From: an uncultured Pelagibacteraceae bacterium
GTDB taxonomy: Bacteria > Pseudomonadota > Alphaproteobacteria > Pelagibacterales > Pelagibacteraceae
Length of the DNA stretch: 64,000 nt
Direction of reading: 5' to 3'
NCBI GenBank assembly: GCA_902617895.1
Contig: CACMYJ010000002.1
Location: 124,001-188,000, forward strand
In this document: positions 53,353 through 61,921 of the stretch, piece by piece
Position numbering within the stretch: the first letter of the stretch is position 1
Layout of the letters: each line of letters begins with the position of its first letter
Position numbers and translations under genes: made by a program
The notes under the pieces: generated by a model
What the model was told of the DNA's origin: nothing
The model's database searches: none
Seen by the model: only the letters and a program-made list of their open reading frames with translations

Positions 53353-54063
53353 ATGACAACAAAAGATTTGCTTTGGAAGGAAATATACAATTCAATCAAA
53401 AGAGAAATTGTTTTAAATAAGTACAAAATTAATAAAAAGTTAGATTCTGAGAATGACTATGCAAAACAATTCAATGTCAATAGACACACTATAAGAAGAG
53501 CTTTTAAAGAACTTAAAGATGATAATTTAATATATTCAAAAAGAGGTCTTGGAGTATTTGTTAAATCATCAAAAATTAATTACTCAATTAGTAAAAACGT
53601 ACGATTTACTGAGAATATACTTGAAGAAAACCAATCAGTAAGAATTGAAATAAAAAGTTTTGATATTGCTGAATGCAATCCTTTTGAAAAAAAAGAACTC
53701 AACTTAAAAAAAAATGACAAAGTTACACGCATAAATAGCATAGGTTTTGTCAACAATTCACCTTCTGTAATAACTTTCAGATCGATTCCTTATAAAAAAT
53801 TTCCAAAATTTATTAATTATTTTGTTAAAAAACAATCAGTAACCAAAGCTTTTAATTTATTGAATATCAAACTAATTAAAAGATCAAAAACTCTAATCAA
53901 TGCTGAAATTGCAGACAAAATAAAATCAAATTTATTAAATATAAATGAGGGGGAAGCACTATTAAAAACTACATCTGTTAATGTCGATTTTAAAAACAAT
54001 CCTATAGAGTTAAGTGAAAGTCATTTTATTGGATCTAAAATTCAATTTTTAATAAAAAATTAG
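53353..54063 (+). CDS. phnF: GntR/HutC-family regulator PhnF
   Basis: N-terminal wHTH (NDYAKQFNVNRHTIRRAFKELKDDNLIYSKRGLGVFV) plus UTRA-like effector domain; divergent from phnG. Confidence 0.92.
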   Translation: MTTKDLLWKEIYNSIKREIVLNKYKINKKLDSENDYAKQFNVNRHTIRRAFKELKDDNLIYSKRGLGVFVKSSKINYSISKNVRFTENILEENQSVRIEIKSFDIAECNPFEKKELNLKKNDKVTRINSIGFVNNSPSVITFRSIPYKKFPKFINYFVKKQSVTKAFNLLNIKLIKRSKTLINAEIADKIKSNLLNINEGEALLKTTSVNVDFKNNPIELSESHFIGSKIQFLIKN

Positions 54064-54170
54064 ATTTTCTACCTTAGGTTTAAATTTCATATAACTTAAA
54101 CAAAATTTAAAAGATTCATTAATAAAATTTTAACATTTATTAAAGATTAGAGGGTTAATGAATTCCTCAA

Positions 54171-54995
54171 ATGATTATTAAAAAAGTTAACAAATTTTTC
54201 GGTGATAATCATGCCGTTAAAAACGTTTCTTTTGAGGTTAACAAACCTCAAATGATAGGAATCATAGGTAGATCTGGGGCTGGTAAATCAACATTACTAA
54301 GAATTATAAATCGACTTACCGACGCAACAGATGGGTCGATTGAAATTGAAGGTCAAAATATTCTAGATTTAAAAAGTAAGGAAAAGAGATCATGGCAAAG
54401 AAACTGTGCAATGATTTTTCAACAATTTAATTTAGTCCCACGATTAGATGTTCTAACAAATGTAATATTAGGCAGATTAAATTATCAGGGCTCATTTAGA
54501 GCATCCTTAAAAATGTTTTCTCGAGATGAAAGAGCTGATGCTCTGATTTTACTCAATAACTTAGGTATGGCTAACACTGCCCTTCAAAGAGCTGAAACGT
54601 TATCTGGAGGTCAACAGCAACGTGTAGCTATATGCAGAGCTTTGATGCAAAATCCTAAAATGATTTTAGCAGACGAACCTATAGCATCTTTAGACCCAAT
54701 GAATGCAAGAATGGTAATGGAGTCATTAAGAAAAATTCATGATGAAAAAAATTTAACGGTCATTTCAAATCTTCATACCCTAGATACAGCAAAAACCTAT
54801 TGTGACCGTATTATTGGAATGAAAGATGGCGCAATTGTCTTTGATGATGTACCAGAAAAATTATCAGACAAACTTGCAAGAGAAATTTATGGTGCAGAAG
54901 CTGATGAAGCTTTTGAACCACAAGTAACATCCACTGAGCTTAAAACAAAAAAAAAGATAAATGGAGATGTTGAGAAAGAATTTGCAACTGCATGA
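54171..54995 (+). CDS. phnC: phosphonate ABC transporter ATP-binding protein
   Basis: [60 protein letters not shown]. Confidence 0.96.
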   Translation: MIIKKVNKFFGDNHAVKNVSFEVNKPQMIGIIGRSGAGKSTLLRIINRLTDATDGSIEIEGQNILDLKSKEKRSWQRNCAMIFQQFNLVPRLDVLTNVILGRLNYQGSFRASLKMFSRDERADALILLNNLGMANTALQRAETLSGGQQQRVAICRALMQNPKMILADEPIASLDPMNARMVMESLRKIHDEKNLTVISNLHTLDTAKTYCDRIIGMKDGAIVFDDVPEKLSDKLAREIYGAEADEAFEPQVTSTELKTKKKINGDVEKEFATA

Positions 54996-55055
54996 GATCA
55001 ATAACTCATCGTTACAAATAAGTCGTTAGACTAAAATTATAAAAAGGAGATAATT

Positions 55056-56006
55056 ATGTTTAATAAACTAACAAGAGTTATTGCACTTTTGGCTATGGTG
55101 TTTTTTTCAACTCAAGCTAATGCAGTAACTTACACAGGTCCAAAAATGGACTTAAGTAAATACCAACCAGAGTTTAGAGTTGGTTTTTTAGGTGACGAAG
55201 CAGCTCAAGATATTATAGCTAGAAATGAATGTTTCATGCCGTATATCGAAGCCGCTTATGGTGTACCAGCTAAATTTTTTACTTTTAAAGACTACGCTGG
55301 AACAATGGAGTCGATGCTAGGTGGTAATCTAGATTACACTTGGTTCGGTTCTTCAGGTTACGCAGGTATGTATTTAAAAGATCCAACTGCAGTAGTACCA
55401 GTACTAACAAGAATGCAGCCAACAGGTGATATGGGCTACTACTCTGTTGCAGTAGCAACTAAAGCATCTGGAATTAAATCAATGGCAGATCTTAAAGGTA
55501 AATCTTTTGGTTGGGCTGACCCTAACTCTACATCAGGTTTTTTAATTCCTTCAATTGAATTAAAGGCTATGGGTATGGACCCAGATACATATTTTTCAAA
55601 AACACAATTTTCTGGTGGGCATGAAAACAATGTATTAGCGGTAATGAATGGTGATGTTGATGCTGGTGTAACATGGGTATCTGGTGTTGGTAGCTGGGAA
55701 GAAGGATATTCGTCAGGGAATTTAAGAAAAATGGTTGATAAAGGGATTTTAAATATGGACGACATTGTTCAAATTTGGTCTTCAAAATTAATTCCTAATG
55801 GTCCAATTGTGATGCCTACTTTTTTACCTGTTAGAGCACACCAAGTAATGATTGGTTTAAAGCAATGGATACACGAGAACGATCCAAAATGTAGCGAAAA
55901 CGTTGCAAACGGGATTGTAAAAAAATGGGTTCCGGTGGATCATTCTTTTTACGAGTCAGTTGTAGCTGCAAGAAAAGCTAAAATTGAAGCGCAAAAAAAT
56001 AATTAA
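55056..56006 (+). CDS. phnD: phosphonate ABC transporter substrate-binding protein
   Basis: signal peptide, FRVGFLGDEAAQDIIARNECFMPYIEAAYGVPAKFFTFKDYAGTMESML; strong SD AAGGAG. Confidence 0.96.
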   Translation: MFNKLTRVIALLAMVFFSTQANAVTYTGPKMDLSKYQPEFRVGFLGDEAAQDIIARNECFMPYIEAAYGVPAKFFTFKDYAGTMESMLGGNLDYTWFGSSGYAGMYLKDPTAVVPVLTRMQPTGDMGYYSVAVATKASGIKSMADLKGKSFGWADPNSTSGFLIPSIELKAMGMDPDTYFSKTQFSGGHENNVLAVMNGDVDAGVTWVSGVGSWEEGYSSGNLRKMVDKGILNMDDIVQIWSSKLIPNGPIVMPTFLPVRAHQVMIGLKQWIHENDPKCSENVANGIVKKWVPVDHSFYESVVAARKAKIEAQKNN

Positions 56007-56019
56007 TTAAACCTCCTAT

Positions 56020-56056
56020 AATCAGAGGCAAAGACTGTAAATCTTTGCCTCTGATT
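56020..56056 (+). terminator. strong hairpin between phnD and phnE (attenuating terminator or 3'-end stabiliser)
   Basis: AATCAGAGGCAAAGA-CTGTAAA-TCTTTGCCTCTGATT, 15-bp perfect stem, 7-nt loop, followed by TATTTTTT. Confidence 0.85.
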
Positions 56057-56071
56057 TATTTTTTAAAAATT

Positions 56072-56926
56072 ATGACAAAAGCCTTACCTGCCAACCTAGA
56101 ACAAATTGAAGTTAATTTAAAAAAATTAACAAACCAGAGAACTAGGTCCTCGCTACTTGGAATTGCAATTCTAATATTAATTTTTTTTGGTGGTACCTTG
56201 GTATCGTTAGAAGCAAATGCAGGGTCTTTTGGAAGAGGTATAGCTAATTTTTTTAACTACCCTAGAGATTTATTTGTAGACACTTTTGAGATGGGATGGA
56301 AATATTGGCCAAGAGTTATTAAGTATATTCCTGAATTAATTATTACTTTAAATATTGCTTTATTTTCAACTTCGATCGGATTTGTTTTGGCAGTTATTTT
56401 TGCAATCTTCTCTAGTAGAAATTTAATAAGAAATAAAAGAGTTATTCAATTTACAAAATTTTTTATGGATGTGACAAGATCATTTCCAACATTAATAATA
56501 GCAATGGTGTTTTTATATTTGATGGGTAAATCATCTTTACCAGCAGTGATTGCTATTACGATACACACTGCTGGAGCACTTGGTAAATTATTTACTGAGG
56601 CTATAGAAAATTGTGATGGAAAACCTATTGAAGGTTTAAGTTCTGTTGGTGCAACCTGGACACAGAAGATAAGATTTTCAGTTCTTCCCCAGGTACTACC
56701 TTTGTTTTTAAGTTATGGAATATTGAGGTTAGAAATTAATGTTAGAGAATCTACAATATTAGGTTTTGTTGGTGCAGGTGGAATTGGAGAAATGTTAGCA
56801 GCTTTAATACAATGGAATTATGGAGCTGATGTTTTAGCGTGTATGTTCTTACTGGTTGGTACGATAATTGCATTAGATTATTTGTCTGCATATTGGAGAC
56901 ATAAATTAATTGGAGCAAATCAATGA
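56072..56926 (+). CDS. phnE: phosphonate ABC transporter permease PhnE1
   Basis: MTKALPANLEQIE start lies after the hairpin; GALGKLFTEAIEN, RESTILGFVGAGGIGEML. Confidence 0.95.
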   Translation: MTKALPANLEQIEVNLKKLTNQRTRSSLLGIAILILIFFGGTLVSLEANAGSFGRGIANFFNYPRDLFVDTFEMGWKYWPRVIKYIPELIITLNIALFSTSIGFVLAVIFAIFSSRNLIRNKRVIQFTKFFMDVTRSFPTLIIAMVFLYLMGKSSLPAVIAITIHTAGALGKLFTEAIENCDGKPIEGLSSVGATWTQKIRFSVLPQVLPLFLSYGILRLEINVRESTILGFVGAGGIGEMLAALIQWNYGADVLACMFLLVGTIIALDYLSAYWRHKLIGANQ

Positions 56927-58323
56927 GTTCTAGTTTAGCTATTCAAAGAGAAAATATTCGTAAATTATTTCCTGACACATTCAATCAAGCTAGAAAAAGT
57001 AGATTAAGAGGCCAAATAATTTTTTTTCTCGTCTTAGTATATTTAATAGTAGGTTTTTTTACTTTAGATGTTGTTGATATCCCAAAAAAATGGAAACCAC
57101 AAAATGCTGCTATGTTTGTCTTAGACACATATGCACACAAAGATCATGTAACAATGAAATGGGAAAATCATGAGGATATTAAAATAGCTTTTGAAGGAAA
57201 TTATAGAAGTGTTTATGGAATAGATAATCTTGATAAATCAATTCCAGATTGGTTTTATAAAAATTCTGATAAAGTTGGCAATGTAGTTGAGTTTAATAAT
57301 AAAGGTAAGGCAATATTATACAAAGATAAAGTCGAGATTGTAAATTTTCCAAAATATGAGAGAGATTTTACCATAAAATTAAATTCTAATGGTAAACCTT
57401 ACCTTGTAGGTTCAGAGGATTTGGTCATAGAAGATTTAAAAGGTTTTAGAATCACAGAAAATAGAGTTGAATTTAGACCAACTTTGTATGAGAGAATTCA
57501 AGTATATCCAAAAAAAGTTGAAATTCATCGTTACAGTATCGGATGGAAATATTTTTGGTTTGATTTCTCAAGTCCGTTAGAACCATATACCTTTTTCGAA
57601 GCATTAGGTTTGACTTTTTCTAAAGAAAGAGTTGTTCCTGAAATGTCTAATTTAAAACTTTTCTTAACAGAGATTAAGGATAATGAAGCATTTATGCACG
57701 GTAGAGTTTGGTGGGCAATGCTCGAAACAATAGTTATGGCTGTACTTGGGACAATGTTTGCTACGGTAATGGCTCTGCCCTTGTCATTCCTTGCTGCATA
57801 CAACGTTACACCTATTAAAGCTCTAAGATTTACGTTAAGAAGATTATTTGATACTTTAAGAGGAATAGACTTTTTAATTTGGAGTTTAATATTTTTAAGA
57901 GCTTTTGGTCCAGGACCCTTCACTGGTATTTTTGCGATTGGTTTTACTGATACAGGTACTTTAGGTAAATTATATTCTGAAGCAATTGAAAATACTGAGA
58001 AGAAACAACAAGAAGGAGTTAAATCTACAGGGGCTAGCAAATTTCTACAACATAGATTTGGTATAATTCCTCAAATACTTCCAATTTTTGTATCTCAATC
58101 CTTATACTATTTAGAGTCAAATACTAGAGGAGCCGTAATAATAGGTGCAATGGGCGCAGGAGGAATTGGTTTACAATTTTTAGGTGCACTAGGTACTGGA
58201 AATGATTTTGAAAATGTCGCCTACATGGCAATATTAGTTTTGGCTGTAGTAATATTTATGGATAGATTATCTGCTTGGCTTAGAAGAATATTAATTGGAT
58301 CAGATCAATTAATTGTAAGGTAA
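56923..58323 (+). CDS. phnE: phosphonate ABC transporter permease PhnE2 with large extra domain
   Basis: C-terminal permease motifs GTLGKLYSEAIENTEKKQQEGVKSTGA, GAVIIGAMGAGGIGLQFL; ~200-aa insertion after the first TM. Confidence 0.95.
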   Translation: MSSSLAIQRENIRKLFPDTFNQARKSRLRGQIIFFLVLVYLIVGFFTLDVVDIPKKWKPQNAAMFVLDTYAHKDHVTMKWENHEDIKIAFEGNYRSVYGIDNLDKSIPDWFYKNSDKVGNVVEFNNKGKAILYKDKVEIVNFPKYERDFTIKLNSNGKPYLVGSEDLVIEDLKGFRITENRVEFRPTLYERIQVYPKKVEIHRYSIGWKYFWFDFSSPLEPYTFFEALGLTFSKERVVPEMSNLKLFLTEIKDNEAFMHGRVWWAMLETIVMAVLGTMFATVMALPLSFLAAYNVTPIKALRFTLRRLFDTLRGIDFLIWSLIFLRAFGPGPFTGIFAIGFTDTGTLGKLYSEAIENTEKKQQEGVKSTGASKFLQHRFGIIPQILPIFVSQSLYYLESNTRGAVIIGAMGAGGIGLQFLGALGTGNDFENVAYMAILVLAVVIFMDRLSAWLRRILIGSDQLIVR

Positions 58324-58390
58324 ATAGAAAAAATACCTTTATCAAAAATTTTTCTAGAAATTTTAATTTAAGAATTTAAAAAGATAAAAA

Positions 58391-58819
58391 TCAATCTTTC
58401 CAGAATTTCCACCAAGGTTTTTCTTCCTTTGTTATCTCATTATTGTCAACAACAACTTTAGTTATAGATGGATCCTCTCCATCTACTAATCCTGCTCTAG
58501 CAGTTGTTTTAGCGTCTTCTAATTTTAGTTTTGCCTCAAAAACTCTGTTTTCATTACACAATTTCATGCCCTCTTTCATTAATGCTTCTGCCTCAGATGC
58601 TTTTTCGGGACTAGATCTTGAAATATCATTTTTAACAGTGGCTCTTAACATAAGTACGCCAGGGTCTTCACAATTCCCTATTTCATTTTTAAATGTATCC
58701 TCAGTATTTTGTGAATAACTACTGCCGGCTTGTTGCTCTGTTATTTTAGCATGATTGTCAGCTTGAGTAATAGAAATTGTGGATAAAGTTAATATAAATG
58801 AGATTAAGATTTTATTCAT
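58391..58819 (-). CDS. exported hypothetical protein
   Basis: signal peptide MNKILISFILTLSTISITQADN; helical body; EEKPWWKFWKD C-terminus. Confidence 0.65.
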   Translation of the reverse strand: MNKILISFILTLSTISITQADNHAKITEQQAGSSYSQNTEDTFKNEIGNCEDPGVLMLRATVKNDISRSSPEKASEAEALMKEGMKLCNENRVFEAKLKLEDAKTTARAGLVDGEDPSITKVVVDNNEITKEEKPWWKFWKD

Positions 58820-58873
58820 AATAATCTATTAACTTACTTTTGTTAAAAAAATGTTAAAGAAATAAAAAAATTT

Positions 58874-60046
58874 GTGAAATATTTGTCTGCATTTTTAATA
58901 GGTATATCAGTTACCTTTTGTTACAGCAGTTGTATGTATCTGTTCTCAGCGTTGTTGCTAACTTGGGAAAATGAACTTAGTATCTCAAGGAATAATTTAA
59001 CCTTTATTTATTCTCTAGGCTTAGTTGTGCATAGTTTACTTTTACCTTTTCTAGGTAAGATTGTAGATAGAAATCTAAGTTTTCCAATGATGTGGACCAG
59101 TCCTATACTGTTAGGACTAAGTGTAATTTATCTTTCATCAGTAGATACATATGGTGGATTTTTACTTGCTTGGATACTTGTCAGTGCAACCTCGGGTGGC
59201 TGTCTTTATACGATGCTTTTTAGTGTCATTACTATTAATTTAAAATCAAAGGCCAAAACATCTATTGCAATAATTACTTTATTTGCTGGATTTGCAAGCA
59301 CATACACATTTCCTACTGCTACTTATTTAACAGAACAATATGACTGGAGGTTTACTGTATTTATTTTTGGAATATTAAATATATTGATTAGTTCACCAGC
59401 TAATTATTTTGGTTTCAAAAATATAATTATAAAAGAATTTAAAAAAATTGAAAAGAAAACAGATCAAAATTCAAAGCTTAAAATAATACTTAAAGATTAT
59501 AGATTTTGGTTATTTAGTTTTTCATTGTTTGTTATTGGATTTAATATTGGTGCTATTACAACTCATGTAATTCCAATGTTGCAGGAAAAAGGGATGAGTC
59601 TATCCCAAGCTGTATTGACAGCATCTCTGTTTGGACCAGGACAAGTAATAGGTAGAATTTTAGTTATGATATATGGAGGTGATAAGTCAAATTTAAAATT
59701 ATTTGTAATTTGTTTTTACTCGATGGTAGTTGGAATGATATTTTTATACTTTATAAATATTAATCATTACTTAGCATTTTTATTTGTTTTATTTAATAGT
59801 TCAGCATATGGCAGTATGGCTATTTTAAAACCTTTGGTTCAAAATGATACTTTTGGCCAAAAAAACTTTGGCAATATTCATGGTATTTTAGCTTTGCAAT
59901 ATATGATTGGTAGTATTGCTGGTCCATGGATTGGTTCGTTGGTATGGAATGTAGGAGGATATGATTTGTTAATATTAGTATTTTTTGTTTTAGCAATATT
60001 TGGTAACTCGACAGCAATTTTTTTAAACAAAAAAAAGTTTATTTAA
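58874..60046 (+). CDS. major facilitator superfamily transporter, GTG start
   Basis: ~12 TM segments, MFS loop LGKIVDRNLSFP, GPGQVIGRILVM. Confidence 0.85.
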   Translation: MKYLSAFLIGISVTFCYSSCMYLFSALLLTWENELSISRNNLTFIYSLGLVVHSLLLPFLGKIVDRNLSFPMMWTSPILLGLSVIYLSSVDTYGGFLLAWILVSATSGGCLYTMLFSVITINLKSKAKTSIAIITLFAGFASTYTFPTATYLTEQYDWRFTVFIFGILNILISSPANYFGFKNIIIKEFKKIEKKTDQNSKLKIILKDYRFWLFSFSLFVIGFNIGAITTHVIPMLQEKGMSLSQAVLTASLFGPGQVIGRILVMIYGGDKSNLKLFVICFYSMVVGMIFLYFININHYLAFLFVLFNSSAYGSMAILKPLVQNDTFGQKNFGNIHGILALQYMIGSIAGPWIGSLVWNVGGYDLLILVFFVLAIFGNSTAIFLNKKKFI

Positions 60047-60593
60047 AGCTTCTCTCTACGTGTTTGTAAAAATAATTTATATTTGGAATTTCTAAATTTT
60101 CAATTTTAGCAAGATCATCATATTTTCTTAATCTAACTGCATCTTGCATAAAAGGTTGTTTAATAAATTCGTTTGCTTCCTCTTTGGAAAAACTTCCTCC
60201 TTGGACATCTAAACTTCGTTTTGAAGCAATAGATAAAGACTCATAATAACCTTTTTCACAATAAACCAAATATCTTTTAGCCGGAACATGTCCTTTAATT
60301 AATATTGTAACATCTTCTGGAAAAAATCTAGAAAGAAAAAGAGATCCTGAATTTTCATGCTTTTTATCTATTCCTTTTTTTATGGCTTCTTTGTCATTAT
60401 TAATTAAGTGACCAATATCATGGAATAGGGCTGCAGTAATAAAAAAATGGTTTTCATTATTTTTTTTTGCCAATAATGCGCATTGAATTGCATGTTCTAG
60501 TTGTGAAACTTTTTCATTTCCATATTGTTTGTCTGATCCAATTTCTTCTATAATTTTAAATAAATTGGCAATATTTGACATATTATCCATCAT
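60039..60593 (-). CDS. PhnZ-like HD-domain diiron oxygenase (phosphonate degradation-associated HDIG protein)
   Basis: QYGNEKVSQLEHA, AALFHDIGH, HENSGSLFLSRFFPEDV, GHVPAKRYL, SLDVQGG. Confidence 0.9.
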   Translation of the reverse strand: MMDNMSNIANLFKIIEEIGSDKQYGNEKVSQLEHAIQCALLAKKNNENHFFITAALFHDIGHLINNDKEAIKKGIDKKHENSGSLFLSRFFPEDVTILIKGHVPAKRYLVYCEKGYYESLSIASKRSLDVQGGSFSKEEANEFIKQPFMQDAVRLRKYDDLAKIENLEIPNINYFYKHVERSFK

Positions 60594-60688
60594 ATTCTTT
60601 TAAATTAAAAATGTTTCAGTTTTATTACAATTTAGATTTAGTACTCATTAAGTATAGAAAAAATATTTTATAGTAATAAAAGTTAAAA

Positions 60689-61144
60689 ATGAAAAAACTT
60701 TTATTTGTTTGTACTGGCAATTCTCACAGAAGCATATTGGCCGAAAGTGTAGTTAATAAATTTCATAAAAATAAATTTATTGGTTACAGTGCGGGTAGCA
60801 AACCATCTGGAATAATTAATAAATATGTCATTAAGTATCTAAATGAAAATAATTTTGATACAAAAAATCTGTCATCAAAAAACTTCAACAAATTCTTGAA
60901 TGAGAAAACAACCTTTGATCAGGTATTTACTGTATGTAACAATGCTAGTAATGAAGTTTGTCCAGTCTGGCCATCCCCTGAAAAAATAGTTCATTGGGAT
61001 ATTGAAGATCCTGTTTATATCATTAATGAGTTAGAGAAGAGTGATAAACCAAATAAAGAAGAGCTGATTTCAACAGAAATACATAAAACTTATTCCAATT
61101 TAGAAACAAGAATTAATGATTGGATAAAAAATTATGAAATATAG
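60689..61144 (+). CDS. arsC: arsenate reductase, low-MW phosphatase-like (thioredoxin-type)
   Basis: FVCTGNSHRSILAES (CX5R), FTVCNNASNEVCPVWPSPEKIVHWDIEDP. Confidence 0.92.
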   Translation: MKKLLFVCTGNSHRSILAESVVNKFHKNKFIGYSAGSKPSGIINKYVIKYLNENNFDTKNLSSKNFNKFLNEKTTFDQVFTVCNNASNEVCPVWPSPEKIVHWDIEDPVYIINELEKSDKPNKEELISTEIHKTYSNLETRINDWIKNYEI

Positions 61145-61811
61145 TAAGTTTTTTCTTGGAGAGTTTATTGGTAGTTGTTTCCTTGTAATGATTATTGTTG
61201 GCTCAGGAATAATGGCTGAAAATCTTACAAATGACACAGGTATTATGCTTTTAGCCAATACTATAGCAACTGGCGCAGGACTTTTTGTGCTAATAACTGT
61301 TTTTAGTGATGTTTCAGGAGCACATTTTAATCCATTTGTAAGTCTAGCAATGTTTCTTACAAAAAAATTAAAAGGAAATTTATTACCCACATATATATCT
61401 GCGCAAATTTTAGGTTGTTTGTTAGGTGTAGCACTTGCCAATTTCTTTTTCGAACATCAAATTTTTGAATTATCAACAAAATCAAGGGACGGAATAAATA
61501 TATTTACATCTGAAATTGTAGCAACATTTGGATTGATACTGATAATTTTTGGATCATTAAAGAAAGGAAGTGTGGTAGTGGCCTCATGTGTAGCTTTTTA
61601 TATCACTGCTGGTTATTGGTTTACATCATCTACATCATTTGCAAATCCTGCTGTAGCAATAGCGAGAACATTTACAGAAAGTTTTACTGGAATTAATTAT
61701 ATGTATACTCCAGTTTATATATTAGCAGAAATTATCGGTGCACTTTTTGCTGTATTTGTGGCTAAAAAAATGCTTTTCAATAACAGGACAAGAGATAAAA
61801 CTATCTCGTAG
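61134..61811 (+). CDS. MIP/aquaporin family channel, AqpS-like
   Basis: FLGEFIGSCFLVMIIVGSGIMA, HFNPFVSLAMF (first box NPF) and SFANPAVAIARTFTESFTGI (second box NPA); overlaps arsC by 11 bp. Confidence 0.9.
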   Translation: MKYSKFFLGEFIGSCFLVMIIVGSGIMAENLTNDTGIMLLANTIATGAGLFVLITVFSDVSGAHFNPFVSLAMFLTKKLKGNLLPTYISAQILGCLLGVALANFFFEHQIFELSTKSRDGINIFTSEIVATFGLILIIFGSLKKGSVVVASCVAFYITAGYWFTSSTSFANPAVAIARTFTESFTGINYMYTPVYILAEIIGALFAVFVAKKMLFNNRTRDKTIS

Positions 61812-61812
61812 A

Positions 61813-61845
61813 AAAATTGAACCTATAAGATTTAAGGTCAATTTT
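61813..61845. terminator. possible bidirectional terminator between aqpS and 2H gene
   Basis: AAAATTGAACC-tataagattta-AGGTCAATTTT, imperfect stem. Confidence 0.35.
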
Positions 61846-61921
61846 CTAAATCAGTTTTTAAAAAATTTATTGAATATTAAAGATTAAAATAATAATGAAG
61901 AATATCTATAAGTAAAAACTA

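Noticed and set aside
55009-55031. Possible Pho box upstream of phnD (TCGTTAC...TCGTTAG)
   Set aside because: The direct repeat has 14-nt spacing, not the 11-nt Pho box period, and poor match to CTGTCAT half-sites.
55439-55785. Minus-strand ORFs within phnD
   Set aside because: Shadow ORFs of a strongly conserved coding frame.
57531-58040. 169-aa minus-strand ORF within phnE2
   Set aside because: Antisense shadow of the conserved permease domain; no recognisable motifs.
58345-58366. AAAATTTTTCTAGAAATTTT palindrome downstream of phnE2
   Set aside because: Low-complexity AT palindrome without a stable GC stem; not called as terminator.
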